NCBI GenBank assembly: GCA_028697205.1
Contig: JAQVFO010000010.1
Location: forward strand, 1-34,569
From: Candidatus Altimarinota bacterium
GTDB lineage: Bacteria; Patescibacteriota; Gracilibacteria; BD1-5; UBA6164
Direction: 5' to 3'
DNA: 34,569 nt
Shown: one piece after another, positions 10,153-21,740 of the stretch
Layout: each line of letters starts with the position of its first letter
Position numbering within the stretch: the first letter of the stretch is position 1
The notes under the pieces: generated by a model
Seen by the model: the letters and a program-made list of their open reading frames with translations, nothing else
The model's database searches: none
Told to the model about the DNA's origin: nothing
Program-made: the position numbers and the translations under genes

Positions 10153-11076
10153 ATGACAAAAATCCTTATTTCTTGATCTATGGCATATGACTATATAATG
10201 GACTTTGGTGATAGCTTTAAAAACCACATAATGCCTGACAAAATACATATGCTTAGTGTAAGTTTTTTTACACCTAAATTATCAAAAGAAAAATGATGAA
10301 CAGGCCATAATATAGCATATAATATGTGACTTCTATGAGAAAAAGCAATATTACTATGAGCTGTTTGAAATGATTTTACAGAGAAAAGTGAAATAATTGA
10401 TTATTCAAATTTACATAAAGTATGTGATAACCTAACAGCATCATGTTACATAATAAATGATAAAGAAAATAATCAAATCTCAGCTTTCTATCCTTGAGCT
10501 ATGAGTGAAGCTAGTAGTCAAGATATTCCTAAAGAAAATATATCTTATGCTATCATATCTCCAAATGATAAAGAAACAATGAAAAAACATCTTAAACAAT
10601 CTTTTTTAGATTGAATAAAAACATTTTTTGATCCAGGACAACAAATAACAAACATATCAAAAGAAGAATTAATTGAATGTTTAAATTACACAAATTATTT
10701 AATATTAAATGACTATGAATACTCTTTATTTCAAGAGAAAACATGAATTAGTGAAAATGATTTAATAAATAAAATAGAAAAAATTATAGTTACTCTATGA
10801 AAACAATGAGTAAAAATAATTGATAAAAATTGAATTTCTCAAATTGATGCTGTGAAAGAAGTTGAAGTAATTGATCCTACATGAGCTTGAGATTCATTTA
10901 GAGCTTGACTTATAGTTTGATTAAATAGATGAAAATCATGGGAACAATCATGTAAAATATGAGCATTAACTGCTAGTTTTTGTATAAAACAATATTGAAC
11001 TCAAAAACATTTTTTTACAAATGAAGAATTTGAAACTAGTTTTGAAAAAAATTTTTGAACTAAAATTAATCTGTAA
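10153..11076 (+). CDS. PfkB-family kinase, adenosine-kinase-like
   Basis: A 307-residue ribokinase/PfkB-fold sugar or nucleoside kinase. It opens MTKILISGSMAYDYIMDF and has the N-terminal family signature GGTGHNIAYNMGLLG near residues 50-64, where the substrate binds. The C-terminal signature DPTGAGDSFRAGL near residues 240-252 holds the catalytic Asp and anion hole. Within the family the start and the Gly-Gly-Thr-Gly-His-Asn block look most like bacterial adenosine kinases. The S-adenosylhomocysteine hydrolase gene 1.8 kb downstream releases adenosine, which this enzyme could phosphorylate to AMP; that pairing is inference. It has its own promoter and a long terminator after the stop. Confidence 0.85.
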
Positions 11077-11083
11077 AAATAGA

Positions 11084-11141
11084 AAAAGAAGTCAAAAAAT
11101 AAAAGTTACTAAGTAGTAACTTTTATTTTTTGACTTCTTTT
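11084..11141. terminator. bidirectional terminator, 27-bp perfect inverted repeat
   Basis: Positions 11084-11110 and 11115-11141 are exact reverse complements around the loop AAGT. It begins 7 nt after the pfkB stop. The convergent minus-strand gene ends inside it: its TAG (11109-11111) is at the hairpin tip and its last ten or so codons form the right arm. Confidence 0.88.
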
Positions 11142-11852
11142 CTTGTTTTGTTCAATAATTTTTAATAAAACATCAACTTTTTTTCTATCTTTTTTATACA
11201 ATACCATCAATACATCTTCAATGTTTGTTGTATGGAGTCATAATTTTCTACATATTAATAAAAGAAAATTAGTTCTTTGTGATTGAAATACACTTGAAAA
11301 ATTAGAAGCAGTTGTTGATATAATTGTATTTGGTTTAAAATTAAATTCTTTAGCACTCCTTAAAAATGATTCTCAAAAACTTAATCATTCATTTAATAAT
11401 TCTTCGAATTTTTCTCTCCATCAACATTCCTCCCAAGCTGAAAGAATTACTATATTTGTTAATTGTGAATTTCTAGTTTTTGTATTATGTACTGCAAGAT
11501 CCATTCTATTTTTATCTACTTGCAATAATACTTGATTAACTTTATTACTAGTATCTTCTCACAATGCAATTAATAACTCTTTAATAGTTCAATCATTTTT
11601 TGAAAGCAATGTTCTAGAAACTATTTTTTGAAATCATCTTACCCCAGAAGACTCTCATACATAGTATTTCTCTGCAAGTCATATTAATATATTGTTCACA
11701 TTTCATTTAACTAAGCTCTTTGCGCTTCTTAAAAATGCTCTTCAAAAATTTTCTCAAGACTCAATCTGTTTGTAAAACTCTTCTTTCCATCATAACTCTT
11801 TCCAAGCACTAATTATATCATTGGAAGCACGTACCTTATCTTTTATAAGCAT
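11109..11852 (-). CDS. unknown protein made of two tandem repeats
   Basis: A 247-residue, soluble, helical protein of unknown function. It contains a clear internal duplication of about 120 residues. SAWKELGWKEEF with GENFGRAFLRSAKSL in the first half matches SAWEECGWREKF with GLSFGESFLRSAKEF in the second. Later in each half, LSKNDGTIKELLIALGED aligns loosely with LGLHTTNIEDVLMVLYKK. The motif SAWxExGW followed by SFGxxFLRSAK is distinctive, but I cannot tie it to a named family. The next gene upstream (11871-12689) seems to be a diverged relative, 18 nt away in the same operon. The C-terminus (KKRSQKIKVTT) is encoded by one arm of the terminator. Confidence 0.75.
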
Positions 11853-11870
11853 ATTTTTAAATAAATAGAA

Positions 11871-12689
11871 TTAAATTCAATTAGTTAATCATTTTCAACT
11901 AAGATACCTTCATTTTGCAGTATCTCTTCAATATTCTCAAGAATTAGGTAAAATACTTATATTATTTCATTTTATATTTCTAGACCTAACTTTTGTATAC
12001 ATTTTTTTATAATATTCAGCACATTCTAAAAATGTTAATAAATCTTCAATGGATAAATTATCTCATTTTGATTTAATTTTAAAAGGTCTAATAAATTTCA
12101 AAAAATTTAATTTATTTTTTTGTAATCATTTTACAGCTTCAGCTAATCTTGGATACTTTTTAGATTTTTCAAATACAGTTAAAAAAACACTAAATAAAGA
12201 CACATATCTTCATGATAATGAATTCATTTCATTCTCAAATAAACCTTTTAATTCATCATCCCACATAAATTTTAATCACTCTGGGGAATATAATAATTCT
12301 GGACCTGGATTTGAATTGATTTTTCAAGAAAAACTAACAACTAAATCATTAATTTTTTCAGAACTTATTTTTAATACCTTTGCTATTTCAAATGCAAATT
12401 GAGATCATCTTTGTCAATTTAAAACACCTAATTTTAGATCTATATCTGAAGATCAATTCAAATTTAATATTCAAGAAACTTTTTCTTTATATTTAGCTTT
12501 TTCCTTAACAAAAACATATAAAGAATTCATAAATGCGCTAAATTCATCTCACTTAATTTTTAAAAATTTCAAATACATTTCCTCCCATCAATCTACCCAT
12601 AATTCTTTTAATAAATCAATTAAATCATATTTATTAATTCATTTTAATAATATTGCTTCATTATAAATATTTGATTCTAATTTACTCAT
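11871..12689 (-). CDS. unknown protein, diverged repeat relative of its neighbour
   Basis: A 272-residue, soluble, mostly helical protein. The N-terminal segment LLKELWVDGWEEMYLKFLK followed by GDEFSAFMNSLYVFVKEK resembles the SAWxExGW...FLRSAK repeat of the protein encoded just downstream. A weaker second copy occurs near residues 145-190 (MWDDELKGLFENEMNSL then FSVFLTVFEKSKKYP). The C-terminus carries a Tyr/Lys/Arg-rich tail. No signal peptide, membrane helix or catalytic motif was seen. It is the promoter-proximal gene of the pair and diverges from ahcY, with a 155-bp AT-rich gap between them. Confidence 0.72.
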
Positions 12690-12844
12690 TTTTTTGTACT
12701 AATTAAATTTTAATCATTAATGTATATGTATTATTTATTTTATGTCAAGTATATTTTTAAAAATAATTCATATTTTTTTAATTTTTTTATATAATTCTTC
12801 ATATGAATTTTTAATTCGTAATTTTTAATTTGTAATTATTTAAA

Positions 12845-14254
<1,410 letters not shown>

Positions 14255-14271
14255 AATTCACAATTTAAATA

Positions 14272-14313
14272 AAAAAATCTCAGGATGTATAGAAACAAAT
14301 CCTGAGATTTTTT
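14272..14313. terminator. terminator between ahcY and the C1q-like gene
   Basis: AAAAAATCTCAGGAT (14272-14286) and ATCCTGAGATTTTTT (14299-14313) form a perfect 15-bp stem with A and T runs on both sides. It ends ahcY and probably also the convergent minus-strand gene, whose stop codon starts at its edge. Confidence 0.9.
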
Positions 14314-14930
14314 TATAATTTTTTTATAGTTAATGTAGACCGGTTTCAAGGAACAGCCCATCAAAACCTATTTCATGCGTTCATAATATCTACTTGCACC
14401 TGACTTCATGCATTTATATATCAAATATAATGTAAATGATGATTAAAATAAATTTGAGAAGTTCATCACATTCATAAACTAAATGCTACACTTGTTGAAT
14501 TTACTAAGATATGCGCATCTTGTCTTTGTCAGTCTGCTAATCATGATCATAAAACATCAGAATATAACTCATAATATCAACTTTGATTTACAGTTATATA
14601 ATTTTGTGAAGCAGTCCAAGAAAAGATAGAACTATTAGTATTTTGTACTTGAGCATCCCATATAAATTTTCATGTTCAAGTTCTTTCCGAAGTTTGTGAC
14701 CATATTCAATATGCTGATGTTGATAATACTGATACACTTCATGATAAACTATTAAAATTCTGAAGTAATTTATTCCATGAATCAGCTGTAAGTGTAGAAG
14801 ATGTTGTTACTTCTAAACTTGCTGGGTCAGTCCAAGTATTAGTTAAAGCAGCATATCATATATATAAAAATACTACTGTAAGAAAAAAAGTAACTCAAGC
14901 AAGTATAGATTTTTTTATTGTGTTTATCAT
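14313..14930 (-). CDS. exported C1q/TNF-like beta-sandwich protein
   Basis: A 205-residue protein. Residues 7-28 form a signal or anchor helix (KKSILAGVTFFLTVVFLYIG). The C-terminal 130 residues have the pattern of C1q/TNF-like jelly rolls: FIWDAQVQN, then NYITVNQSGYYELYSDV, HILVNSTSVAF, HHLHYIGYINAGSQVQVDI and a final strand STLTIKKL. The placement of G-Y-Y, the I-V-N strand and the L..Y..AG..V block is characteristic, though no search was possible. It lies 83 nt downstream of the pilin-like gene and is probably cotranscribed, suggesting a surface or pilus-associated adhesin. Codon use is similar to the 3' part of the pilin gene. Confidence 0.7.
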
Positions 14931-15013
14931 AGTTTATGTATTATATATTATTTTAATTTCAAATTACTGTAACTTCTATATATACCTGTTAAGTATTATA
15001 TGAAGTTCTAAAT

Positions 15014-16093
15014 TTACCCAAAATTACAAGTTCAATCAAATTTAACAGTTCAGTCAAATTTTATTATACATCATGTTCAAGATCAAGTATCTACAACACA
15101 TTGTAATAAATTATTATCCCAAATATATCAAGTATCACATCACAAATGTCATGGAATATCTGCTATTCAGTATAATCATCATATATTATTATCCATAAGA
15201 CTTGTTAATAAACTTTGTTTCGTCTCTGGAGTTGTAGAATCTAAGATTTGTTTTATATTAGCTTCATTTTTAATAATAGTTCAAGTATATGCAGCCTGTA
15301 AATTATTTATAAATTGTAATTGTAATGTTCCACTATTTGACAAATCAATAATACTTCAAGTATATATTGTTATATCTCATGATGATGGTATAAAATCAAA
15401 TCATCATGTCATACTATATCATAGGTTATTGTATGAATCTGGTAGATTTGTATAGTTGTTGTATACTAGTTGTTTCTTTGTTATTATACTTAGTAAATCA
15501 TTATCTGTTATATCACTATTTATTATACTTGGTACTGCAAATATGTAATCTCTTACTCATGTACTTACTTTTAATATCTTTTCATTGTATGTTCATACTA
15601 CCATAGCTGTTGCTTTCTTTAGTGGTGTAGCTGCATTGGCTTGGTTTATTAGTTTGTTATATCATAGTATACTTCATCATTCTAGTATTGCTCAGATTTG
15701 GTATTCTGTCTTTAGGTTTGTTATACTATATGTATATTCATTTTGTGTTAGTGGGTCTGTTGGTTTCTTATTTAGTTTCTGTAGGTTCTTTATTACATTG
15801 TCTCACACTGTTCATTGGATCCATGCTGTAGATCAACTATATGTTATATTTACTCAATTATCTGGTGTTGGATAAAATCATTTCTCTGTTATAAACAATT
15901 CTAAACTCTTTCTTATACTATTTATATCTGCTAATCTTTGTCCGTCTCTTGCATTTTTTGTGTATGATTGAAAAGATATGAAGGCTATACTTCACAGTAT
16001 TGCTAGTATTGTTATTACTACTATTAATTCTACTAGGGTGAAGGCTTTTTTCTTCTTCTTTTTTATTTTTATTTCTTGATGTTTATGATTCAT
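15014..16093 (-). CDS. type IV pilin-like protein with long C-terminal region
   Basis: A 359-residue protein. A basic leader with a run of lysines ends in KKAFTLVELIVVITILAI, the class III prepilin signature: cleavage between Ala17 and Phe18, with Glu22 as the Glu5 of mature pilins. It continues into the ISFQSYTKNARDGQRLADI helix and the pseudopilin-type sequence DNGVNITYSG. This N-terminal half is like major pilins or pseudopilins; the rest is unusually long and ends with four Cys in GCDTGYIWDNNLLQCVVD and GCIIKFDGT...CNFG, suggesting disulfides that the DsbA-like protein might make. Codon choice changes near 15370 (CTA, ACA, AAC and TAC upstream; TTA, ACT and ATT downstream). Confidence 0.88.
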
Positions 16094-16128
16094 TTTATTA
16101 TTATTTCACATATTTAATTTTAATTATA

Positions 16129-16164
16129 AAAAACACTAGGATTATAAATAATTCTAGTGTTTTT
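16129..16164 (-). terminator. terminator of the TPR gene
   Basis: AAAAACACTAG (16129-16139) pairs exactly with CTAGTGTTTTT (16154-16164) around a 14-nt loop. On the minus strand it follows the TPR stop codon and ends in a T run, so it separates the TPR gene from the pilin gene. Confidence 0.8.
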
Positions 16165-16191
16165 ACAAATATTTTACATTGACAGATTATA

Positions 16192-17004
16192 CTAACTATT
16201 AATAATGTTTTGTTCTAACCTTCTAACATTGTCTATGGTTGTTGTATCATAAGGTCTAATATTTAGTATTTCTTCATATACTTTTATAGCATCCTTTAAT
16301 TTTCATAAATTTTCTAAAGATGTTGCTTTCATTTTCATCATATCTACATTTTTTGGTTTTTCTTTCAAAACAAGTGTTATATATTTCAATGCTTTTTCAA
16401 AATGTTGAATTTCATAAGTTAAATTAGCAAGCATAAGTATTATATCATTATCTGATTGTTTTCTTTCATGAACCTTTTCATAAATAGTAACTGATTCTTC
16501 CAGATTTCATTGCATAGCAACAATATATCCTAGTTTTGTTAAAATTACAGTATTATCTTTATGAACTAAACACATATCTTTATATATAAACTCTGCATTT
16601 TTATAGTTTTTTTCTTGTTCATATATGTAAGCTAACTCTAAATTTAATTCTTTATTATATTTATCTATAGTAAGTCATTCAATAATAAGTGTTCTAGCTA
16701 CATCATAATATCACTTTTCTATATTAACTTTAACTCTTTTTAAAATTTCTGAAATCTTTATTTTTTCATCTTCTGTTAAATTTTTTAAAGTTGGATCATA
16801 AGTCTTTTTAATACTAACTTTTGATGACTCTTTATTCATACTCACAGTTTGTAAAATATCCCCTTCTCTTTTTTTTACAGAAGATACTATACTTTTTATC
16901 TTGTAAAAAACACGATAAAAATAATTTACAGAGTAGTAAATACTATATGAAAGTGAAGACAAAAGTACAAATAATTCAATTCTAAGTATAACTAAATTTT
17001 CCAT
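16192..17004 (-). CDS. membrane-anchored TPR protein
   Basis: A 270-residue protein. Residues 5-30 are hydrophobic and aromatic and likely anchor it in the membrane. After a basic, Ser-rich linker a run of tetratricopeptide repeats begins near residue 100: YYDVARTLIIEGLTIDKYN, NLELAYIYEQEKNYKNAEFIYKD, TKLGYIVAMQGNLEESVTIYEK, MLANLTYEIQHFEKALKYI and KATSLENLGKLKDAIKVYEE. The positions of Gly, Ala and Pro fit the 34-residue repeat. TPR domains hold protein partners; being encoded just upstream of pilin genes, it could assist pilus assembly, which is inference. A TTG at 17016 would add four residues; I prefer the ATG at 17004. Confidence 0.85.
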
Positions 17005-17085
17005 AAAAATAATCAAAGTAATTTCTAAATTTTAATCATTTTATTCAAATTAATCTTCTTTTCAATAAATAAAAAACAATAAATC

Positions 17086-17113
17086 TTGACAAATGGATTA
17101 ATAATTTTATATT
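17086..17113 (+). promoter_or_regulatory. putative sigma-70-type promoter
   Basis: Consensus TTGACA at 17086-17091 and TATATT at 17108-17113, 16 bp apart, about 28 nt before the ATG at 17142. Confidence 0.6.
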
Positions 17114-17141
17114 TATCATAATATCTAATATTTTTAATATT

Positions 17142-17780
17142 ATGAATAATATAAATACTTCAAGTGAAATATGATTTAGTTACTTTTTCCCATGAAATGA
17201 GAAAGAGTTAAAAATAAACTTAAAATTACTAAGTTCAATGGAAATATTTGTAGACTTAATATCTAAGATTTTAGAAGTTCAAAATCTAGAAATAAGAAAA
17301 AGATTTCAAATTGAAACTTTAAAAATGATTTTTTGATTTAAATGAAATATATGAAGAGTATTAAAAACAAAATGAAAAATAGTTTTATGATATAAAGATA
17401 AAAATCAAACAAAAAAATTAGATTTTGACTTTTGAGATGAGGAAGAAATAATTTTACCTATATATGATAATTGAAAAATTGAACAATTAAGCACTAGCTC
17501 ATGAAACCTTATTGTTGCTATAATGCTTGATATAATGACTCTATTATACAAAAGACAAGAATTATCTGAATCCCTTCAAAAAAGTGACAAAATAAGAAAA
17601 AATCATATAGATAAAAGTATTGAACAAAAAAGAGAAAAATTAACCAATGAAATACTACATAGACATAATATACTTAAATCTTTAATCTCATTATGAATTT
17701 GAAACCAAGATATGACAGTTACATCATGAGAAAATAATTGAAGAAAAAGTAATTTAGAATTAACTTTACTAAGAATTTAA
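17142..17780 (+). CDS. unknown soluble protein, possibly GAF-like
   Basis: A 212-residue protein with no signal peptide. The first 130 residues alternate helix and strand (LKLLSSMEIFVDLISKILEV, then VLKTKGKIVLGYKD and EIILPIYDNGKIEQL), an order that recalls a small GAF-like sensor fold, but no binding residues can be assigned. Residues 135-185 form a charged helix, probably a coiled coil (KRQELSESLQKSDKIRK, KRE KLTNEILHRHNILKSL). It has its own promoter. Its 3' end overlaps that of dprA by 4 bp in convergent orientation. The GAF idea is a low-confidence guess. Confidence 0.65.
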
Positions 17781-18841
17781 CTCACCTCATATTTCCCTCA
17801 TTCTCATTTTTTTATAATTCATCTTATTTCAAGCATAGATAAATTAACTGATAAATCAGTTAATCACAAATTTAATTTTTTCATCAAATCATCAACTGAA
17901 AAACTTTCTAAAAGTAAAGTTTCATAAATAATTGATTCCAATTCATTTACAAAACTTATTTTTTCAGTTTTTTGTGATGTATTTAAAGTATTAATATTAT
18001 ATTCCTCAAGTATATCTTCACTACAAGTTACCATCTTTGCATTACCATTTTTTAACAGATTATTACATCATAAAGAATTAGTTCTAAATATATCTCAAGG
18101 AATTGAAAATATATCTTTTCATTGTTCTAAAGCTAAATTTACAGTTATCAATGTTCAAGATTTTTCTTGTGCTTCTATAACTAAAACTCAAACAGATAAT
18201 CATGATATAATTTCATTTCTTATAGGAAAATTATAAACATTTCCAGGTTCTCAAAGTGGAAAAATAGAAATAATTCATCATCATTTTTTTATTATTTCGT
18301 CATAGAGTTTTTTATTAAAAGTCGGATAATCTATATCTATTCCAGTTCAAATAATCGCCAAAGTTTTTCACTCATTTTTTATAGTTTCAATATGAGCCTC
18401 ACTATCACATCACATAGCTCATCAACTAACAATTGTAAAATATTTTGATAATGTAGGGATAATTTTTCAGATAGCATTTTCTCAATAACTTGTCATTTTT
18501 CTAGATCCAATAACTGCTATTTTTGGAGAATTATCAATTTGTCACCTAACATACAAAAAATATGGAGGATTAGCAATTTCCTTTAATAACTTTGGATATT
18601 TTTCATCTTTTATTGTAATAATTTCTACATTTTTTTCATGTATAATTTTATTTATTTTATTTAAATCAATTTGTAGTTTTCTTTCTAAAATTTTTTCAAT
18701 TTCTTTTTCATTAAAAAATGATTTTAAGTTTGAAAAATTTATTTTCTCATAAAATTCTTTATAATTTTCAGATTTTTCAAAAATAACAGAAAGTTTTCTT
18801 TGAGAAATTCAAATAGAATGTAATGCAACTAAATATAACAT
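17777..18841 (-). CDS. dprA: DNA processing protein A
   Basis: A 354-residue DprA/Smf protein. It binds incoming single-stranded DNA during natural transformation and loads RecA. The Rossmann-fold hallmarks are in order: PKLLKEIANPPYFLYVRG, AVIGSRKMTSYG near residue 108, SGGAMGCDSEAH near 138, IGTGIDIDYP near 165, GNVYNFPIRNEIISGLS near 198, EAQEKSGTLITV near 222 and IPGDIFRTNSLGCNNLL near 247. The C-terminal segment SFSVDDLMKKLNLGLTDLS fits the winged helix of DprA. A pilin gene lies nearby, so competence for DNA uptake is conceivable. The EamA gene lies 16 nt upstream in the same direction. Confidence 0.95.
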
Positions 18842-18857
18842 AAAATATAGTTAAAAT

Positions 18858-19706
18858 CTACCTATAAAATACTCCTAAACTTACAAGTCCCAAAATGATA
18901 ATAGACAAAATGATATCTTTCTTTTGAGGTTTATCTTGAAAAAATATATATGAAAATAATAGCGAAAATGCTAAAAATATAAAAGAGATTAAAATATTCA
19001 TAACCATTCCTAATTCTGAAATAAGTATAAGAGAAAAAAGGTATGCTAAAGCTCCCAGCATAGAAGATATAAAAGCATTTTTATAAAATCACTTTGATAA
19101 GGTTTTTATAGTTTTTAACTCCTTAAAATACAAAACAATTAAAAATGATATAAAAATAGATAAAGTAGAATCAATAATAAAATAATTTATTGAAGAAATA
19201 AGTAATAATATATATCAAATGATTATAGAATATATCGCAGTTAAAAATTGATTTAAAATGAATAATCTAATATTTTTTGACATTGATAAATTCTTAAAAT
19301 CAATAGCAGATCATATTATTACTAAAGAAGTGAAAATTGTTATTAAAAATGATAGTATAGAAATATCATCTTTTAGAAATAAAAATGAAAAAATAATTGT
19401 TAAAACTTTATTTAAATTTGTGTATGGAGTTAAAACGGATATTTTCTCACTTTTATATACTAACTGATTTAAATAATTTCTTAAAAGCCCTAAAATAATA
19501 ACTGCCAAAGCCAATATAAAAATTTTCTTGTCAAGCTCTACATAATTATTTCCAAAAAATAAAAAATAAATAGCTATTCAAAGATAAGTAAAACACCATA
19601 AAAAATAAATAAGTGTTGAAGATATATCTTTATCTCATGATATTGATTTTTTCCGAAATATTTGAGATAGACTTGATAAAAAAGCGTTTAATATTCAAAA
19701 AAACAT
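18858..19706 (-). CDS. EamA/DMT-superfamily permease
   Basis: A 282-residue integral membrane protein with about ten hydrophobic helices in two halves, as usual for drug/metabolite transporters. The first half ends near SISILSFLITIFTSLVII; the second starts near NIRLFILNQFLTAIYSII. The typical EamA features are the YKSEKISVLTPYTNLNKVLTII segment before helix 4 and the KKDIILSIIILGLVSLGV last helix. Substrate unknown. Codon 18 is CGG (19653-19655), in SQIF-CGG-KKS, which either Arg or Trp could fill. It is upstream of dprA by 16 nt and probably shares its transcript. Confidence 0.82.
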
Positions 19707-19779
19707 TTTTTGTATTTAACTTGTAAATCTTCCAAATTTATATATATTTTTAATTAAAAGTAAATTCTAATTTTTAAAT

Positions 19780-20331
19780 ATGTGAGTAGAATCATGAATA
19801 TTTGCAGAAAATAACAGTAAAAAGGATAAAACAGATAAAGAATTAATTGATGAACAGATAAATATCCTTGATTTTCAGAAAAGAAAAGAAAAATTAAGAC
19901 ATCAAATTGAAACAAATGAATCCTTAACAAAATTAAGAGAATTACTTGAGTCAGATTACTTATCTCCGGATAATTTAAAAGCACTTGAAAATATAGTAAA
20001 TAACGAAGAAATAAATGAAAAATCTATAGCAAAAATTTTTGAAAAAATAGATGAGATAGCTAGTAATCCAAAAATAGATTTATACCTTCCAGTTAGCTTA
20101 AGAATTACAAAAGAAGAATACATACAAGCAATTAAAGATGATGATAAGAGACAAGCTTTACTAAAAAAAATAGATACTATATTATGAGCTTTAGCAAACC
20201 ATATAAGTTCCTGAAATTGGGATAAACTAAATTTATTTTCTTGATTTTTATGACTTTTAGATAGAAATTTAGTAATAATCCAAGAAAATACTATAGATAT
20301 AAAAAACAGCTTATTAAACTGATGAATTTAA
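19780..20331 (+). CDS. unknown helical protein
   Basis: A 183-residue protein of unknown function. It is highly charged; residues 20-50 (DEQINILDFQKRKEKLRHQI) look like a coiled coil, and the middle has EEINEKSIAKIFEKIDEIAS. The C-terminal part contains ALANHISSGNWDKLNLFSGF, LGLLDRNLVIIQENTIDIK and ends in NGGI. No signal peptide or convincing membrane helix. The start ATG is followed directly by UGA, read as Gly (MGVESGIF). It is 29 nt before wecB on the same strand, so the two may be cotranscribed. Confidence 0.7.
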
Positions 20332-20360
20332 CTTCTAATATTAACATTTAACATTTCTAA

Positions 20361-21728
20361 ATGGACGAAAAAGAAATATTTATAAGACCAGACTTTTGGC
20401 AAGAAATACAAAGTAGTGAAAAAAAATACGCACATATAATAATGATAGCAACAAAGCCTGATATAATAAAACAGGCTCCTTTATATCTTGAGCTAAAAAA
20501 TAGATGAGAGTTAGTAATTCTTATTCACACATGACAACACTATGATTACAACTTAAGCTCTTGAGTTCTTTGAGAATTTTGAATGATAGTTGATTTAAAT
20601 TTAAATATATTCTGACCAATTCATAAAAAATATAGTTTAATTATTGAGAGACTTTGAAACTTTTTAGTTGAACTTGCTAGTTATAAAAAAATTCCAGTAC
20701 CATATGTTCATTGAGATACACTTACAGCTACAACTGCAGACAAAGCTGCTTTTTTAAATAAATTTGCAGTAGTTCATGTAGAAGCTTGAATCAGAACTTA
20801 TACTCCAAATAGACATTTTTTTAAATCACTTTTTATAAACTATGAAAAATGAAGTTTTGATTTTGAGAAATATAGAGAAGAATTAATGGATTTTTCTATT
20901 TATGAACTTTGAAGTATAGAACCATACCCAGAACAATTTGATACAAGATGAATAGAAAGTTCAACTTGATACTTTGCTGCTCCTGTTGAATTATACAAAC
21001 ATACATTGATTTCAGAATGATTTCCAAGAGAAAATATAGAAGTAGTTTGAAATACAATTGCTGATGCAATAAAAATATCTCAAAGTAAAACATGAGATTC
21101 AAAAGCTTTTGATATCTACCCAAATATGAAGTGAAAACCTTTTATATTTATAACTATTCATAGAAGAGAAAATTGTGAAGTAAAAGAAAGATTTTTAAGT
21201 ATTTTTAATGCTATAAAAAAACTAGTTCAAGAGTGAGTTTATGTATGTTTTCTTGGTCTTTATGCTTCGGAATTTGCAATAGATAACTACTGACTTAGAG
21301 ATGAAATTGAAGAATTGAAAAAAAATTATAAAAACAATTTTGCATACTGACCAGCTTTAGCACACCATCATGAAGTAATTGATATGATTTCAAAAGCATG
21401 AGCAGTTGTTACTGATAGTTGATCTATGCAAGAAGAAGCAAATATAGTATGAGTTCCTTGCGTAACTATTAGATTTTGATCTGATAGAACTGAAACTATA
21501 CTTGCAGGAACAAATGTAATCGCACCACCAATAAACTCAAATTTGATAGCAGATATAATAAAATGAAGTATAAACAATGAAAAAATGAGAGGAAAAAACA
21601 TATATTGAGAAAATGTTTCTAAAAAAATAGTTAATTGAGTTCTAGAAAAATTAAAAAGAAACTGAAAACTATTTAGGTTCGACCATGAAAGACTAGAACT
21701 TGAGGAATTTTTTAATTGGAAAATCTAA
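20361..21728 (+). CDS. wecB: UDP-N-acetylglucosamine 2-epimerase (non-hydrolysing)
   Basis: A 455-residue GT-B-fold enzyme that interconverts UDP-GlcNAc and UDP-ManNAc, a precursor of surface polysaccharides. Motifs: LVILIHTGQHYDYN near residue 54, VPYVHGDTLTATTAD near 114, VVHVEAGIRTYTP near 138, the C-terminal ITIHRRENCEVKERF near 259 and VVTDSGSMQEEANIVGVPCVTIR near 352-374 (shown here in two parts: VVTDSGSMQEEA, then GVPCVTIR). It is longer than the usual 370-390 residues: an extra acidic and aromatic insert lies near residues 165-200. The next gene begins 12 nt later and also looks envelope-related. Epimerase identity is strong; the insert might alter substrate choice. Confidence 0.9.
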
Positions 21729-21740
21729 CAAATAATAAAA

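Noticed and set aside
12049-12402. Plus-strand frame of 117 codons
   Set aside because: It is antisense to the 272-residue minus-strand gene and has no start context or motif.
15406-15875. Two overlapping plus-strand open frames rich in Leu and Tyr
   Set aside because: They lie opposite the pilin gene, whose prepilin motif and UGA=Gly frame are clear; the plus frames are by-products of its codon bias.
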